In this document: positions 52,002 through 59,883 of the stretch, piece after piece | How the letters are laid out: every line of letters begins with the position of its first letter | Position numbering within the stretch: position 1 is the first letter of the stretch | NCBI GenBank assembly: GCA_037481615.1 | Contig: JBBFLI010000004.1 | Direction: 5' to 3' (one strand) | Length of the DNA: 64,000 bases | Source of the DNA: SpSt-501 sp037481615 | Lineage (GTDB): Bacteria; Desulfobacterota; Desulfobacteria; Desulfobacterales; SpSt-501 | Program-made: the position numbers and the translations under genes | The notes under the pieces: generated by a model | Seen by the model: the letters and a program-made list of their open reading frames with translations, nothing else | Told to the model about the DNA's origin: nothing | Database searches by the model: none

Positions 52002-52052
52002 GCGCCGGGACCTTTCTGCCTGCGGTATGGAGATCAAGGGGAAACGGCGCCT

Positions 52053-52081
52053 CTTTTAAGCGCATCGGCCCCGGCCGTCAA
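52053..52081 (-). promoter_or_regulatory. Promoter of the response regulator gene
   Basis: Minus strand TTGACG (52076-52081), 17-base spacer, TAAAAG (52053-52058). Expected start near 52046, 45 bases before the ATG. Confidence 0.7.
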
Positions 52082-52191
52082 ACCGGGAAATCCGCAGGGC
52101 GCCGCAAGCGGCGGTCTGTTTTCGACAAGTTTTATCCCGTCGAATCCAAAACATTTTTTCGCCTCCCGAAAGCTCGGGCCCGAATCGCCGC

Positions 52192-52302
52192 CGATTTTCG
52201 CGCGAAAGCAGGATTAGCTGAGATTTTGAGGGGCTGCGGCCCGGAGAGAAAGACCGAAGGGGGAAGGGGCGGCGGAAAAACTACGATTTTCGCCGATTTT
52301 CG
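52192..52302. repeat. Three copies of the 9-mer CGATTTTCG
   Basis: Copies at 52192-52200, 52284-52292 and 52294-52302, all in the same direction; the last two are spaced exactly 10 bases, one helical turn. Two copies extend to CCGATTTTCG. In so GC-rich a genome this is unlikely to be chance, and the spacing suits a DNA-binding protein. Confidence 0.55.
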
Positions 52303-52309
52303 TGAAATT

Positions 52310-52807
52310 TCAAACCTTGTACTTACCGAAATCCTCCGCCGAGAGCTTTTCGAGGTAGTCCGCCCACTTCTTGCCTTCTTCGCTCGTGTCGGCGACCTCG
52401 ACCTCGGTGTCCCGCACCCGCGAGCGCTCGATCACCTCCTCGTGGATGAAAATGGGGGCGTCGAAGCGCAAGGCGAGCGCGATCGCATCGCTGGGACGGG
52501 CGTCCATGTCGAAGCGCCGCTCTTCGGAGGAAAAATAGATCCGCGCGAAAAAGGTGTTCTCCCGGAGATCGCAGACCTCGATGCGCTCGATGACCATGCG
52601 GTTCTCCTCGATGAAGTTCTTGAAGAGATCGTGGGTCATCGGCCGCTCGTAGGAGATCTTCTGCAGCGCCGAGGCGATGGAGGTGGCCTCGAGCAGGCCG
52701 ATCCAGATCGGCACCACCTTCTCGTCGTCCTCGGTCTTGAGCAACACGATCGGCGTGTTGGAGGCGGGGTCCATCGTGAGCCCCGCGATCTGCACCCTGC
52801 GCATCAT
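52310..52807 (-). CDS. Bifunctional nuclease domain (BFN/DUF151) protein
   Basis: 165 residues. MRRVQIAGLTMDPASNTPIV, LPIWIG-type VVPIWIGLLEATSIA, PMTHDLFKNFIEE, and RPSDAIALALRFDAPIFIHE, the DUF151 core, with the C-terminal UVR-like acidic tail. Homologues have DNase/RNase activity in vitro. Lies 36 bases after miaB on the same strand, a common pairing in delta-type proteobacteria. Confidence 0.92.
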   Translation of the reverse strand: MMRRVQIAGLTMDPASNTPIVLLKTEDDEKVVPIWIGLLEATSIASALQKISYERPMTHDLFKNFIEENRMVIERIEVCDLRENTFFARIYFSSEERRFDMDARPSDAIALALRFDAPIFIHEEVIERSRVRDTEVEVADTSEEGKKWADYLEKLSAEDFGKYKV

Positions 52808-52843
52808 GGCCCCTCCTTTGCGCGCCCGGGAATCCCGCTCGGA

Positions 52844-54208
52844 TCAGCCCTCTTCGGAAACCCCGGAGAGCGAATGGGCGTGCGCCTGCGTGATGCGCAC
52901 GACCACCTCGTCCCCCGGCTGCGGGATCCGCCCCGGCGGCCCCCCGGACTCGAAGTGGACGATCTTGTTTCCCGGGGTGCGGCCCGTCCAGCGGGTGACC
53001 CCCTCCTTGCCCCCGAGGCTCCGGATCGGCCGCCCCGGCCCCTCGACCAGCACCTCCTGCCGGGTCCCCACCAGGGCGCGGTGGATTCCCACGGTGATCC
53101 CCTCCTGGAGCCGGAGCAGGGCCTGCAGGCGCCGGCGTTTTTCCTGCGAAGGGACCTTCGGTGAAAAGCCGGCGGCGGGGACGTTGGGGCGGTCGGAGTA
53201 CATGAAGGCGAACACCCCGTCGAAGCGGACTTCCTCGAGGAGCCGCAGGGTCGCTTCGAAGTCCTCCAGCGTCTCGCCGGGGAAGCCCACGATCAGGTCG
53301 GTGGTGATGGCGATCCCGGGAAAACTATCCCGCAGACGGGCCACCTTGTCAAGGTAATGGCCCCGGGTGTAGCGCCGGTTCATGCGTTCAAGGACGCGGT
53401 CCGACCCCGACTGCACCGGAAGGTGGATGTGGGGGCAGAGCTTGTCGAGACGGCCGAAGGCGGAGGCGAGCTCGTCGGTCAGGTCCTTGGGATGCGAGGT
53501 CGTGAAGCGGATGCGCCGCAGCCCCTCGATCTCGTTCACCCGCGCGAGCAGCCGGGGGAAGGGGCCCCAGCCTTCCTTGGCGCCGTAGCTGTTCACGTTC
53601 TGCCCGAGGAGCACGACCTCGCGGGCGCCCTCGGCGACGCAAACCCGAATCTCGGCGAGAATCCGCTCGGGCGGCCGGCTCCGCTCCGGGCCGCGCACGT
53701 GGGGGACCACGCAGTAGGCGCAAAAGTTGTCGCAGCCCTGCATGATCGTGACATACCGCGATACCGGCGAGGGGCGCTCCTGCGGGAGCGGTTCCGCCTC
53801 GGGCGGCGCTTCCCCGTCGCCGCCGACGTCGACGAGCGGCTTTCGCCCGCGCCGCCGTTTTTCGACGAGGTCGGCGAGCCGCCCGGCGGCGCGGGGGCCG
53901 AAGACGAGATCGACGTGCGGCGCCCGCTCGAGGAGCCGCCCGCCCTCCTGCTCGGCGACACAGCCGCCCACGGCGAGCAGACGCTGCGGCCGCTGGCGTT
54001 TCCAGGGCTCAAGCCGCCCGAGCAGGCTGAAGGCTTTCTGCTCGGCCTTTGCGCGCACCGAGCAGGTGTTCACGACCACGAGGTCGGCCGCCTCGGCCGA
54101 CGGCGAGGCGGACCAACCGCTCCCGCGCAGGGACCGGGCGATCCGCTCCGAGTCGTAGACGTTCATCTGGCAGCCGAAGGTGTAGATGAAGAAGCTTTTC
54201 GCGCCCAT
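52844..54208 (-). CDS. miaB: tRNA-2-methylthio-N6-isopentenyladenosine synthase
   Basis: Radical SAM methylthiotransferase acting on i6A37 of tRNA. 454 residues: N-terminal UPF0004 with TFGCQMN, NTCSVRAKAEQK and VGGCVAEQEG (three cluster Cys); radical SAM CDNFCAYCVVPHVRG; IHLPVQSGSDRVLERMNRRY; DLIVGFPGETLEDFE; C-terminal TRAM. All cluster residues intact. The promoter's -10 box is 13 bases from the ATG, so the mRNA leader is only a few bases long. Confidence 0.96.
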   Translation of the reverse strand: MGAKSFFIYTFGCQMNVYDSERIARSLRGSGWSASPSAEAADLVVVNTCSVRAKAEQKAFSLLGRLEPWKRQRPQRLLAVGGCVAEQEGGRLLERAPHVDLVFGPRAAGRLADLVEKRRRGRKPLVDVGGDGEAPPEAEPLPQERPSPVSRYVTIMQGCDNFCAYCVVPHVRGPERSRPPERILAEIRVCVAEGAREVVLLGQNVNSYGAKEGWGPFPRLLARVNEIEGLRRIRFTTSHPKDLTDELASAFGRLDKLCPHIHLPVQSGSDRVLERMNRRYTRGHYLDKVARLRDSFPGIAITTDLIVGFPGETLEDFEATLRLLEEVRFDGVFAFMYSDRPNVPAAGFSPKVPSQEKRRRLQALLRLQEGITVGIHRALVGTRQEVLVEGPGRPIRSLGGKEGVTRWTGRTPGNKIVHFESGGPPGRIPQPGDEVVVRITQAHAHSLSGVSEEG

Positions 54209-54221
54209 ACGTGCCGCACCC

Positions 54222-54249
54222 AGTATAGCCAGCCGCTGCGGGATTGCAA
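54222..54249 (-). promoter_or_regulatory. Promoter of miaB-bfn, near-leaderless
   Basis: Minus strand TTGCAA (54244-54249), 16-base spacer, TATACT (54222-54227). Start predicted near 54215, seven bases before the ATG, leaving no room for a ribosome binding site. Confidence 0.7.
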
Positions 54250-54282
54250 CCTGCTCCCCCCCCGTGGGAAGAGAATCCTCCG

Positions 54283-54311
54283 TTGTGGAAGCGGGTCTCT
54301 TCGGCTATAGA
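54283..54311 (+). promoter_or_regulatory. Promoter of recJ, leaderless
   Basis: TTGTGG (54283-54288), 17-base spacer, TATAGA (54306-54311). Seven bases separate the -10 from the recJ ATG at 54319. The -35 matches only TTG. Confidence 0.6.
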
Positions 54312-54318
54312 GGCGGCG

Positions 54319-56049
54319 ATGAAAAAACGCCTCCTCCTCGCCCGCCCCCCGGAAACGGCCCTGCGCGAACTCGAGGGCGGGCTTGGCCTTTCCCCGCTCC
54401 TCGCCCGGCTGCTCGTCAATCGCGGGATCTCCAGTTGCGAGGCGGCGCGGGACTTCCTCGCCCCGCCGGCCGCCGAACGCCTGCGGCCCCCGAGCGGACT
54501 GCAGGATCTCGAGCCCGCCCTCGAACGTCTGTCCCGTGCGGTCCGGGCCGGCGAGGAGATCCTGGTCTTCGGCGACTACGACGTGGACGGCGTGACCGCG
54601 GGGGTGACGCTCGAGGGATTCCTCGCCGCCTGCGGCGCCCGCGTCCGGCTCTATCTCCCCCACCGCATCGAGGACGGCTACGGCCTCAAGCCCCGGCACA
54701 TCCGCGAGGAGGCCTGCCGCCGGGGGATCCGCCTCGTCGTCACCGTGGACTCCGGCTCCTCGAGCCACGCGGCGGTCCGCGAGGCGGCCGCCCGCGGCGT
54801 CGACGTCATCGTCACCGACCACCATGCCGTGAACGGCGAGCTGCCGCCCGCGCTCGCGGTGATCAACCCGCGCCGGCCCGACTGCCCGGCGGGGCTGGGA
54901 CACCTCTCGGGGGTGGGGGTCGCCTTCTATCTCGCCGTCGCCCTGAGACGCCGCCTGCGCGAGAAGGGCTTCTTCGTCGGCCGGCCCGAGCCCAACCTGC
55001 TCGCCTGGAGCGACCTCGTCGCCCTGGGAACGATCGCCGATGCCGCCCCCCTGGCGGCGGAAAACCGCATCCTCACCCGGATCGGGCTCGCGCGGATCGT
55101 CCGCTCCGCGCGCCCCGGCCTCGAGGCCCTGAAGGCCGCCTCCGGCCTGTCCGCGGAGGACCTCGCCAGCGGCGAGGAGGCGGCCTTCCGCCTCATCCCG
55201 CCGCTCAACGCCGCAGGCCGCCTCGAGCATCCGCGGCTCGCCGCCGAGCTCCTCACCGCCCGCACCGCCCCGGACGCCGAGCGCCTCGCCCGCCGCCTGA
55301 CCGCGCTCAACCGGGCGCGGCGGGAGCTCGAACGCACCGTCCTCGCCGAGGCGGAGGCCGAGATCGCCTCCCGCCCGGAGCTGCTCGCCGGCCACAGCCT
55401 CGTCCTCGCCCGCACCGGATGGCACCCGGGGGTGATCGGCATCGCCGCGGCCCGCCTGGCGGAGCGCTTTTCGCGGCCGGTCGTCCTGGTCGCGCTCGAC
55501 GGCCGCCGCGGCCGGGGCTCGGCGCGTTCGCTGCCCGGCATCGACCTCGCGGCCTGTCTGTCCGCCTGCGGCCGGCATCTCGAGGCCGCGGGCGGCCACG
55601 CCCAGGCGGCCGGCCTGGAAATCGACGCCGCCCGGTTGCCCTCCTTCCGCGCGGCCTTCGAGGAGGCCGTGGCCGCATCGGCGGCCGGAGAGGCCCGCGA
55701 GACCGCCTGGGTCGTGGACGCCCCGCTCGAGATCGCGGACATCGACGGATCCACGCTCCAAAGCCTCCGCGCCCTCATGCCCTTCGGCGCCGGAAACCCC
55801 GAGCCGCTCTTTCTGGCCCGCGGGGTCGAGGTGATCGCCTCGACCCCGCTGTCGGGGGGGCACCGCCGCCTGCTCGTGCGCTCCGCCGGGGCGGGCGCCC
55901 GCCGCCCGCCCCTTCCCGCCCTCTGGTTCCATCCCGACCCCCGCACGGCCGACTGCCGCCGCTTCGCCCGCCTCGTCTACCGGCTGCGCAGCGAGCGCCC
56001 GGACGGCAGGCGCCCCGAGCTCCGGGTGGAAGACGCCGACCCCGGATGA
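54319..56049 (+). CDS. recJ: Single-stranded-DNA-specific exonuclease RecJ
   Basis: 5'-3' exonuclease for recombination, mismatch and base-excision repair. 576 residues. DHH-superfamily motifs: FGDYDVDGVTAG, VTDHHAV, VDSGSSS (motif with the Ser replacing the usual Gly-Ile), GHLSGVGVAFYL; DHHA1 motif HPGVIGIAAARLAERF and GRRGRGSARSLPGIDL; GGHAQAAGLEI; C-terminal OB fold. ATG at 54319 begins where homology begins and coincides with the predicted transcription start. A TTG upstream at 54244 is not needed. Confidence 0.95.
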   Translation: MKKRLLLARPPETALRELEGGLGLSPLLARLLVNRGISSCEAARDFLAPPAAERLRPPSGLQDLEPALERLSRAVRAGEEILVFGDYDVDGVTAGVTLEGFLAACGARVRLYLPHRIEDGYGLKPRHIREEACRRGIRLVVTVDSGSSSHAAVREAAARGVDVIVTDHHAVNGELPPALAVINPRRPDCPAGLGHLSGVGVAFYLAVALRRRLREKGFFVGRPEPNLLAWSDLVALGTIADAAPLAAENRILTRIGLARIVRSARPGLEALKAASGLSAEDLASGEEAAFRLIPPLNAAGRLEHPRLAAELLTARTAPDAERLARRLTALNRARRELERTVLAEAEAEIASRPELLAGHSLVLARTGWHPGVIGIAAARLAERFSRPVVLVALDGRRGRGSARSLPGIDLAACLSACGRHLEAAGGHAQAAGLEIDAARLPSFRAAFEEAVAASAAGEARETAWVVDAPLEIADIDGSTLQSLRALMPFGAGNPEPLFLARGVEVIASTPLSGGHRRLLVRSAGAGARRPPLPALWFHPDPRTADCRRFARLVYRLRSERPDGRRPELRVEDADPG

Positions 56050-56066
56050 GGCGGCGGGGTTTTTTT
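56039..56066 (+). terminator. Rho-independent terminator of recJ
   Basis: ACCCCG (56039-56044), 10-base loop holding the recJ stop codon, CGGGGT (56055-56060), then a run of T to 56066. The only clear T-tracted hairpin in the window. Confidence 0.7.
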
Positions 56067-56068
56067 GC

Positions 56069-56097
56069 TTGAATTTTGCGAGGCCCTCCGGTAGGCT
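56069..56097 (+). promoter_or_regulatory. Promoter downstream of recJ
   Basis: TTGAAT (56069-56074), 17-base spacer, TAGGCT (56092-56097), directly after the recJ terminator. Start predicted near 56104, about 57 bases before the ATG at 56161. Confidence 0.6.
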
Positions 56098-56160
56098 CCC
56101 GGTTCGGATCGTTTCGGGCGATCCGCATCCGCTTCCGCCGACGACAAGGAACCGCATTTC

Positions 56161-56583
56161 ATGGCCAAGGTCTTCCGACCCAGCACGCGAGAATCCTCGA
56201 TCCTCTCCAAGATCGAATCGAGCAAGGAACACAAGCGCCGCCTCGCCCTGAGCAGCCTGCGGGAATGCCTGGACCCGCTGGCGAATGCGATCTCCATGAA
56301 GCTCATCGAAAACGGGCTGGTGGAAACCACCAACAAGAACGCGCTCGAGGAGCAGATCCGCCTCTGTCTCGAGAAGTTGACGCGCGCGAGCGACTTCGAC
56401 ATCGACTACCAGATCGCCCCGGTGCGCAACCTCGTCCCCGACGGCAACGTCGTCAGCCTCTACGTCACGGCCTTCATCATCGAGAAACTCCTCGACCACA
56501 AGGACGTGGTCGACATTTTCGGCGCGGACGAGGAAATCTACGGCACCGTCAACCAGCAGGTGAAAAAACACATCCCCGTCTGA
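56161..56583 (+). CDS. Conserved-looking protein of unknown function (140 residues)
   Basis: Charged, mostly helical: SKIESSKEHKRRLALSSLRE, LDPLANAISMKLIENGLVET, ending VNQQVKKHIPV. Possibly a single winged or helical-bundle domain; the acidic YQIAPVRNLVPDGNVVSLYV stretch suggests two beta-strands. No Cys and no membrane helix. Expressed from the 56069 promoter; its TGA overlaps the ATG of the hydrolase gene (TGATG). I know no function. Confidence 0.75.
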   Translation: MAKVFRPSTRESSILSKIESSKEHKRRLALSSLRECLDPLANAISMKLIENGLVETTNKNALEEQIRLCLEKLTRASDFDIDYQIAPVRNLVPDGNVVSLYVTAFIIEKLLDHKDVVDIFGADEEIYGTVNQQVKKHIPV

Positions 56584-57674
56584 TGTCCGCGCTCGCCGCC
56601 CCGCGGCTCGTGAACGGGCCGCTGGAAGACCCGGTGCTGTTTCTTCCCTTCGCGCACCGGCGGCGCGGCATGCTCTTCGACCTGGGGGACCTCTCCGCGC
56701 TCGCGCCGCGGGACCTCTTGAAGGTCTCCCACGCCTTCGTCAGCCACACCCACATGGACCACTTCATCGGCTTCGACCGCCTGTTGCGGGTCCATCTCGG
56801 CCGCGGCGCGGAGCTGACCCTCGCCGGGCCCGACGGCTTTCTCCGCCACCTCGAGGGGAAACTCGCCGCCTATTCCTGGGACCTGATGGACCGCTTCGCG
56901 GAGGGGCTCCGCCTCGTCGCGGTCGAGGTCCGTGACGGGCGACGGATCGCGTGCGCCTACGACGGACGCCGCGGTTTCGCCCCCGAGGCGGCCCCCCGGG
57001 AATCCCCGTTCGCCGGGGTGCTCCTCGATGAGCCCGCCGTGCGCGTCGAGGCGGCCGTCCTCGAGCACAGCATCCCCTGCCTCGGCTTCGCCGTGAGCGA
57101 ACGGATCCGCGTGCGGGTGCTCAAGACGGCGCTCGCGGCGCGCGGGCTTGCCCCGGGCCGCTGGCTGAACGCGCTGAAGGAGGCGATCTACGCGGGGGCG
57201 CCGCCGGAGACGGAGATCGCGGCGGAGCTGGACGGCGGAAAGGGGACGCGGGGGTTCCCGTTGGGGGAGCTGTGCGGCACGGTGGTGCGGATCGAAGCCG
57301 GCCGCAAGATCGGCTACATCACCGACGTGGCCGATCACCCGGCCAACCGCGAAGCCATCGTGCGGCTCTGCCGGGGGGCGGACCTGCTCTTCATCGAGGC
57401 CGCGTTTCTCGACGCCGAGTCCGGGCTGGCCCGCCGCAAGCGCCACCTCACCGCACGCCAGGCGGGGGAGATCGCCGCCCTCGCCGGCGTGCGCTCGCTC
57501 GTGGTCATGCACCTCTCCCCCCGCTACGAGGGCCGCGAGGTCGAGGTCGAGGCCGAAGCCGAGCGTTCCTTCCGGGAGACGCGCCGGCTCCTCAGGCCGG
57601 CGCCCGGCGCCGGGGAACCCGCCGGGCCGCCACCCAGCGCACCAGGCCCGCCGCGTGGCGCAGGCTCGCCCTGA
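56583..57674 (+). CDS. RNase Z-like metallo-beta-lactamase-fold hydrolase
   Basis: 363 residues. Metal motif HTHMDHF, typical of MBL phosphodiesterases, preceded by DLGDLSAL and KVSHAFVS; DVADHPANREAI and IEAAFLD supply further ligands, and VMHLSPRYEG the last His. Resembles RNase Z/ElaC (tRNA 3' processing) but has a long insert around residues 150-230 and is longer than RNase Z. The last 28 residues are antisense to the end of bcsA (83-base overlap), so the C-terminus is doubtful. Confidence 0.85.
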   Translation: MSALAAPRLVNGPLEDPVLFLPFAHRRRGMLFDLGDLSALAPRDLLKVSHAFVSHTHMDHFIGFDRLLRVHLGRGAELTLAGPDGFLRHLEGKLAAYSWDLMDRFAEGLRLVAVEVRDGRRIACAYDGRRGFAPEAAPRESPFAGVLLDEPAVRVEAAVLEHSIPCLGFAVSERIRVRVLKTALAARGLAPGRWLNALKEAIYAGAPPETEIAAELDGGKGTRGFPLGELCGTVVRIEAGRKIGYITDVADHPANREAIVRLCRGADLLFIEAAFLDAESGLARRKRHLTARQAGEIAALAGVRSLVVMHLSPRYEGREVEVEAEAERSFRETRRLLRPAPGAGEPAGPPPSAPGPPRGAGSP

Positions 57675-59883
57675 GGCCGGTCGCCGTCAGGCGGAAGAGC
57701 GCCCGGAGGCTGCCGACCTCCCGCACCTGCCGCAGGTCGGAGAAGTATTTCCAGCGCGCGCTGTCCCCGTAGACGTAGTCCACGATCGCCCGCCGCACCG
57801 CCTCGTCGTCGTCTTCGAAACGGCATCCGACCCGCATCCCGCCGGCAAAGGGCTCGATGCGCACCAGCCGCAAGGGAAGCCGGTGCATCCGCCCGCTGCT
57901 GTCCAGGGCCTCGAGCTCGAGCTGCCCGGAAAGCAGCGGCGCGCGGTCGGCGATCTCGAAGCCGGCGCCGGTCACCGACAGATCCCGGAGCACGGCGTCG
58001 ACGCGGGTGCCCCGCCGGCGGTCGACGAGGTGCACGCCTTCGCGCGGCGTGATGCGGTGCGTGCGGCGCAGCTGGCGCCGCTCCCAGACGACCCCCAGAC
58101 AGCAGATCACGAGAAACAGATTGAAGGTGTTCCAGCACAGGCAGATGACGATCGTTTCGATCAGGGCGGGCCGGTTGAGCACGAGGATGGCCCCGGCGCT
58201 GAAGGCGAGCAGGTTGAGCAGCAGCATGAGGTAGAAGGGGGTCGCCAAATGCGTGAGCGTGTCGTGCTCGAGAGAGACCGTCTTCGGGGTCACGCGGAAG
58301 CGGGGGGCGCGCGGGCGCAGGAAGACCGACACCACGGCCGGAATGAGGTAGATGCTCTGGATGATCTCGAAGAGCTCCGAGGTGAAGGGGTGGCGGAAGC
58401 GGCCGTACAGCCGGTTGGCGACGAAGTAGGAGGCGACGAGGTGCGGGACGGCGTAGGCGAGCACCTGGGCGAGCGAGGCGTTGTAGACCCGCAGGTTGAA
58501 GACGAGGAACATGAGGGGGGAGAGAAAGAAGATGATGCGCGCGAACCCGAAGAGCCAGAAGAGGCAGGCGTTCAGGTAGCACAAACGCTGGGCGAGGCTC
58601 AGGCCCGGCACACGCAGGGGGTTGCGGAGCATGAGGATCTGGACCATCCCCTTCGCCCAGCGGCTGCGCTGGACGATGAAGCTGTCGAAGGATTCCGGGG
58701 AAAGTCCCATCGTCATCGCCTTGTTCAGGTAGAGGCTGCGCCAGCCGGCCGCGTGCAGCTTGAGCGCGGTCCCGGCGTCCTCGGTGATCGTGTCCTCGAC
58801 CAGCCCTCCGATCTCCGCAAGCGCCCGACGTCGGAGGACCGCCGCCGAGCCGCAGAAGAACGAGGCGTTCCAGAAATCGAGCCCGAGCTGGATCGCCCCG
58901 TAGAACATCTCGTTTTCGCCCGGGCTTTCGCCCGCCGTCCCGAGATTCTTCTCGACCGGCGTGGGGTTGATGAAAAAATGCGGCGTCTGGACCGTCGCCA
59001 GCCGCTCGTCGGCGAGGAAAAAGCCGACCGTGTTCCGCAGGAAATCCCGCGTGGGGACGTGATCGCAATCGAGCACCAGGATCAGCTCCCCCTGCGGGCG
59101 GGGCTCCCCGAGGCCGGGGTTGTGGCTCGGCGCGCTCCGCCCCCCCCGGCCGTCCTCGACCGCCACGCCGAGGGCGGCGTTCAGGTTCCCGGCCTTGGCG
59201 TGGATGTTGCGCTCTCGCGTCAAGTAGTGCACCCCCAGGGAGGAGGCGAGGGCTTTCAGTTTCCGGGCGCGCTCGCGCGCGGCCGCCGCCCGCGCGGGGT
59301 CGGGGTCGCTCAGGCGCTGCGTCGTTCCGCCGTCGTCGAGGACGAAGACCGCGAGTTTTTCCCGCGGGTAGTCGAGCTGCGTGCAGGCGGTCAGGGTGAT
59401 GCGCACGATCTCGAGCGGCTCGTTCAGCGTGGGCACCAGGACGTCGACCGTCGGCCATCGCGCCCGGTCCTCGGGCAGCGGGACCGGCCGCCGCTGCAGG
59501 GGGGCGACGTTCACGAAGAGGCCGATCAGGTGGGTGGCGATCCCGTAGGTCTCGGCCAGGTAGAGCAACCCGAGGAAGATCGCGTCCCAGAGGCCCGTGT
59601 AGGCCAGGGTGTCAAACGTGCGGAAGGCCCAGTACCGCAGGCTGAGAAAGCCCCCGAACAGGATCAGCGCCAGTCGGCCGCAATCCCCCGTGCGGGGAAC
59701 CAGGGCCCCGGCGAGCCCCATGGCGAGGAGCAGCCCGAGGGCGAGCTTCATCTGGTTCTCATCGGCGAGGGGGAAGGCGGCGCTCAGCCCGACGAGGGCG
59801 ATGAGCAGGATCGCCGCTCCGGCGGAAACGCGGGAGGACGGGCGCGGCGGCCCGGGGTCTGCGGGGGGGGCGACCGGGTTCAT
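57592..59883 (-). CDS. bcsA: Cellulose-synthase-like glycosyltransferase with PilZ domain
   Basis: 763 residues. Membrane GT2: helices at about 20-130, D1 in VFVLDDGGTT, NIHAKAGNLNAAL, DxD in LDCDHVPT, FFCGSAAVLRR, TED in ITEDAGTALKLH, QRSRWAKGM, gating-loop FRVTPK, more helices, then a C-terminal PilZ domain with RRGTRVDAVLRDLSVTGAGF, the c-di-GMP-binding RxxxR and (D/N)xSxxG elements. Makes beta-glucan when c-di-GMP is present, by family knowledge. No bcsB, bcsC or bcsZ is near. ATG overlaps the manC stop, and manC overlaps dnaE. Confidence 0.88.
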   Translation of the reverse strand: MNPVAPPADPGPPRPSSRVSAGAAILLIALVGLSAAFPLADENQMKLALGLLLAMGLAGALVPRTGDCGRLALILFGGFLSLRYWAFRTFDTLAYTGLWDAIFLGLLYLAETYGIATHLIGLFVNVAPLQRRPVPLPEDRARWPTVDVLVPTLNEPLEIVRITLTACTQLDYPREKLAVFVLDDGGTTQRLSDPDPARAAAARERARKLKALASSLGVHYLTRERNIHAKAGNLNAALGVAVEDGRGGRSAPSHNPGLGEPRPQGELILVLDCDHVPTRDFLRNTVGFFLADERLATVQTPHFFINPTPVEKNLGTAGESPGENEMFYGAIQLGLDFWNASFFCGSAAVLRRRALAEIGGLVEDTITEDAGTALKLHAAGWRSLYLNKAMTMGLSPESFDSFIVQRSRWAKGMVQILMLRNPLRVPGLSLAQRLCYLNACLFWLFGFARIIFFLSPLMFLVFNLRVYNASLAQVLAYAVPHLVASYFVANRLYGRFRHPFTSELFEIIQSIYLIPAVVSVFLRPRAPRFRVTPKTVSLEHDTLTHLATPFYLMLLLNLLAFSAGAILVLNRPALIETIVICLCWNTFNLFLVICCLGVVWERRQLRRTHRITPREGVHLVDRRRGTRVDAVLRDLSVTGAGFEIADRAPLLSGQLELEALDSSGRMHRLPLRLVRIEPFAGGMRVGCRFEDDDEAVRRAIVDYVYGDSARWKYFSDLRQVREVGSLRALFRLTATGLRASLRHAAGLVRWVAARRVPRRRAPA

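Larger units (their letters stand above)
52002..52309. other. 308-base AT-richer intergenic region
   Basis: Lies between the bifunctional nuclease and the response regulator on the minus strand. It holds the response-regulator promoter near one end. The remainder is visibly richer in A/T than the rest of the window, with runs such as CATTTTTTCG, and contains three copies of CGATTTTCG. No convincing ORF or terminator was found in it; a regulatory RNA is possible but unsupported. Confidence 0.5.

Noticed and set aside
57592..59883. A complete cellulose (bcs) operon
   Set aside because: Only a BcsA-like gene is present; upstream are manC and dnaE, and downstream is a convergent hydrolase gene.
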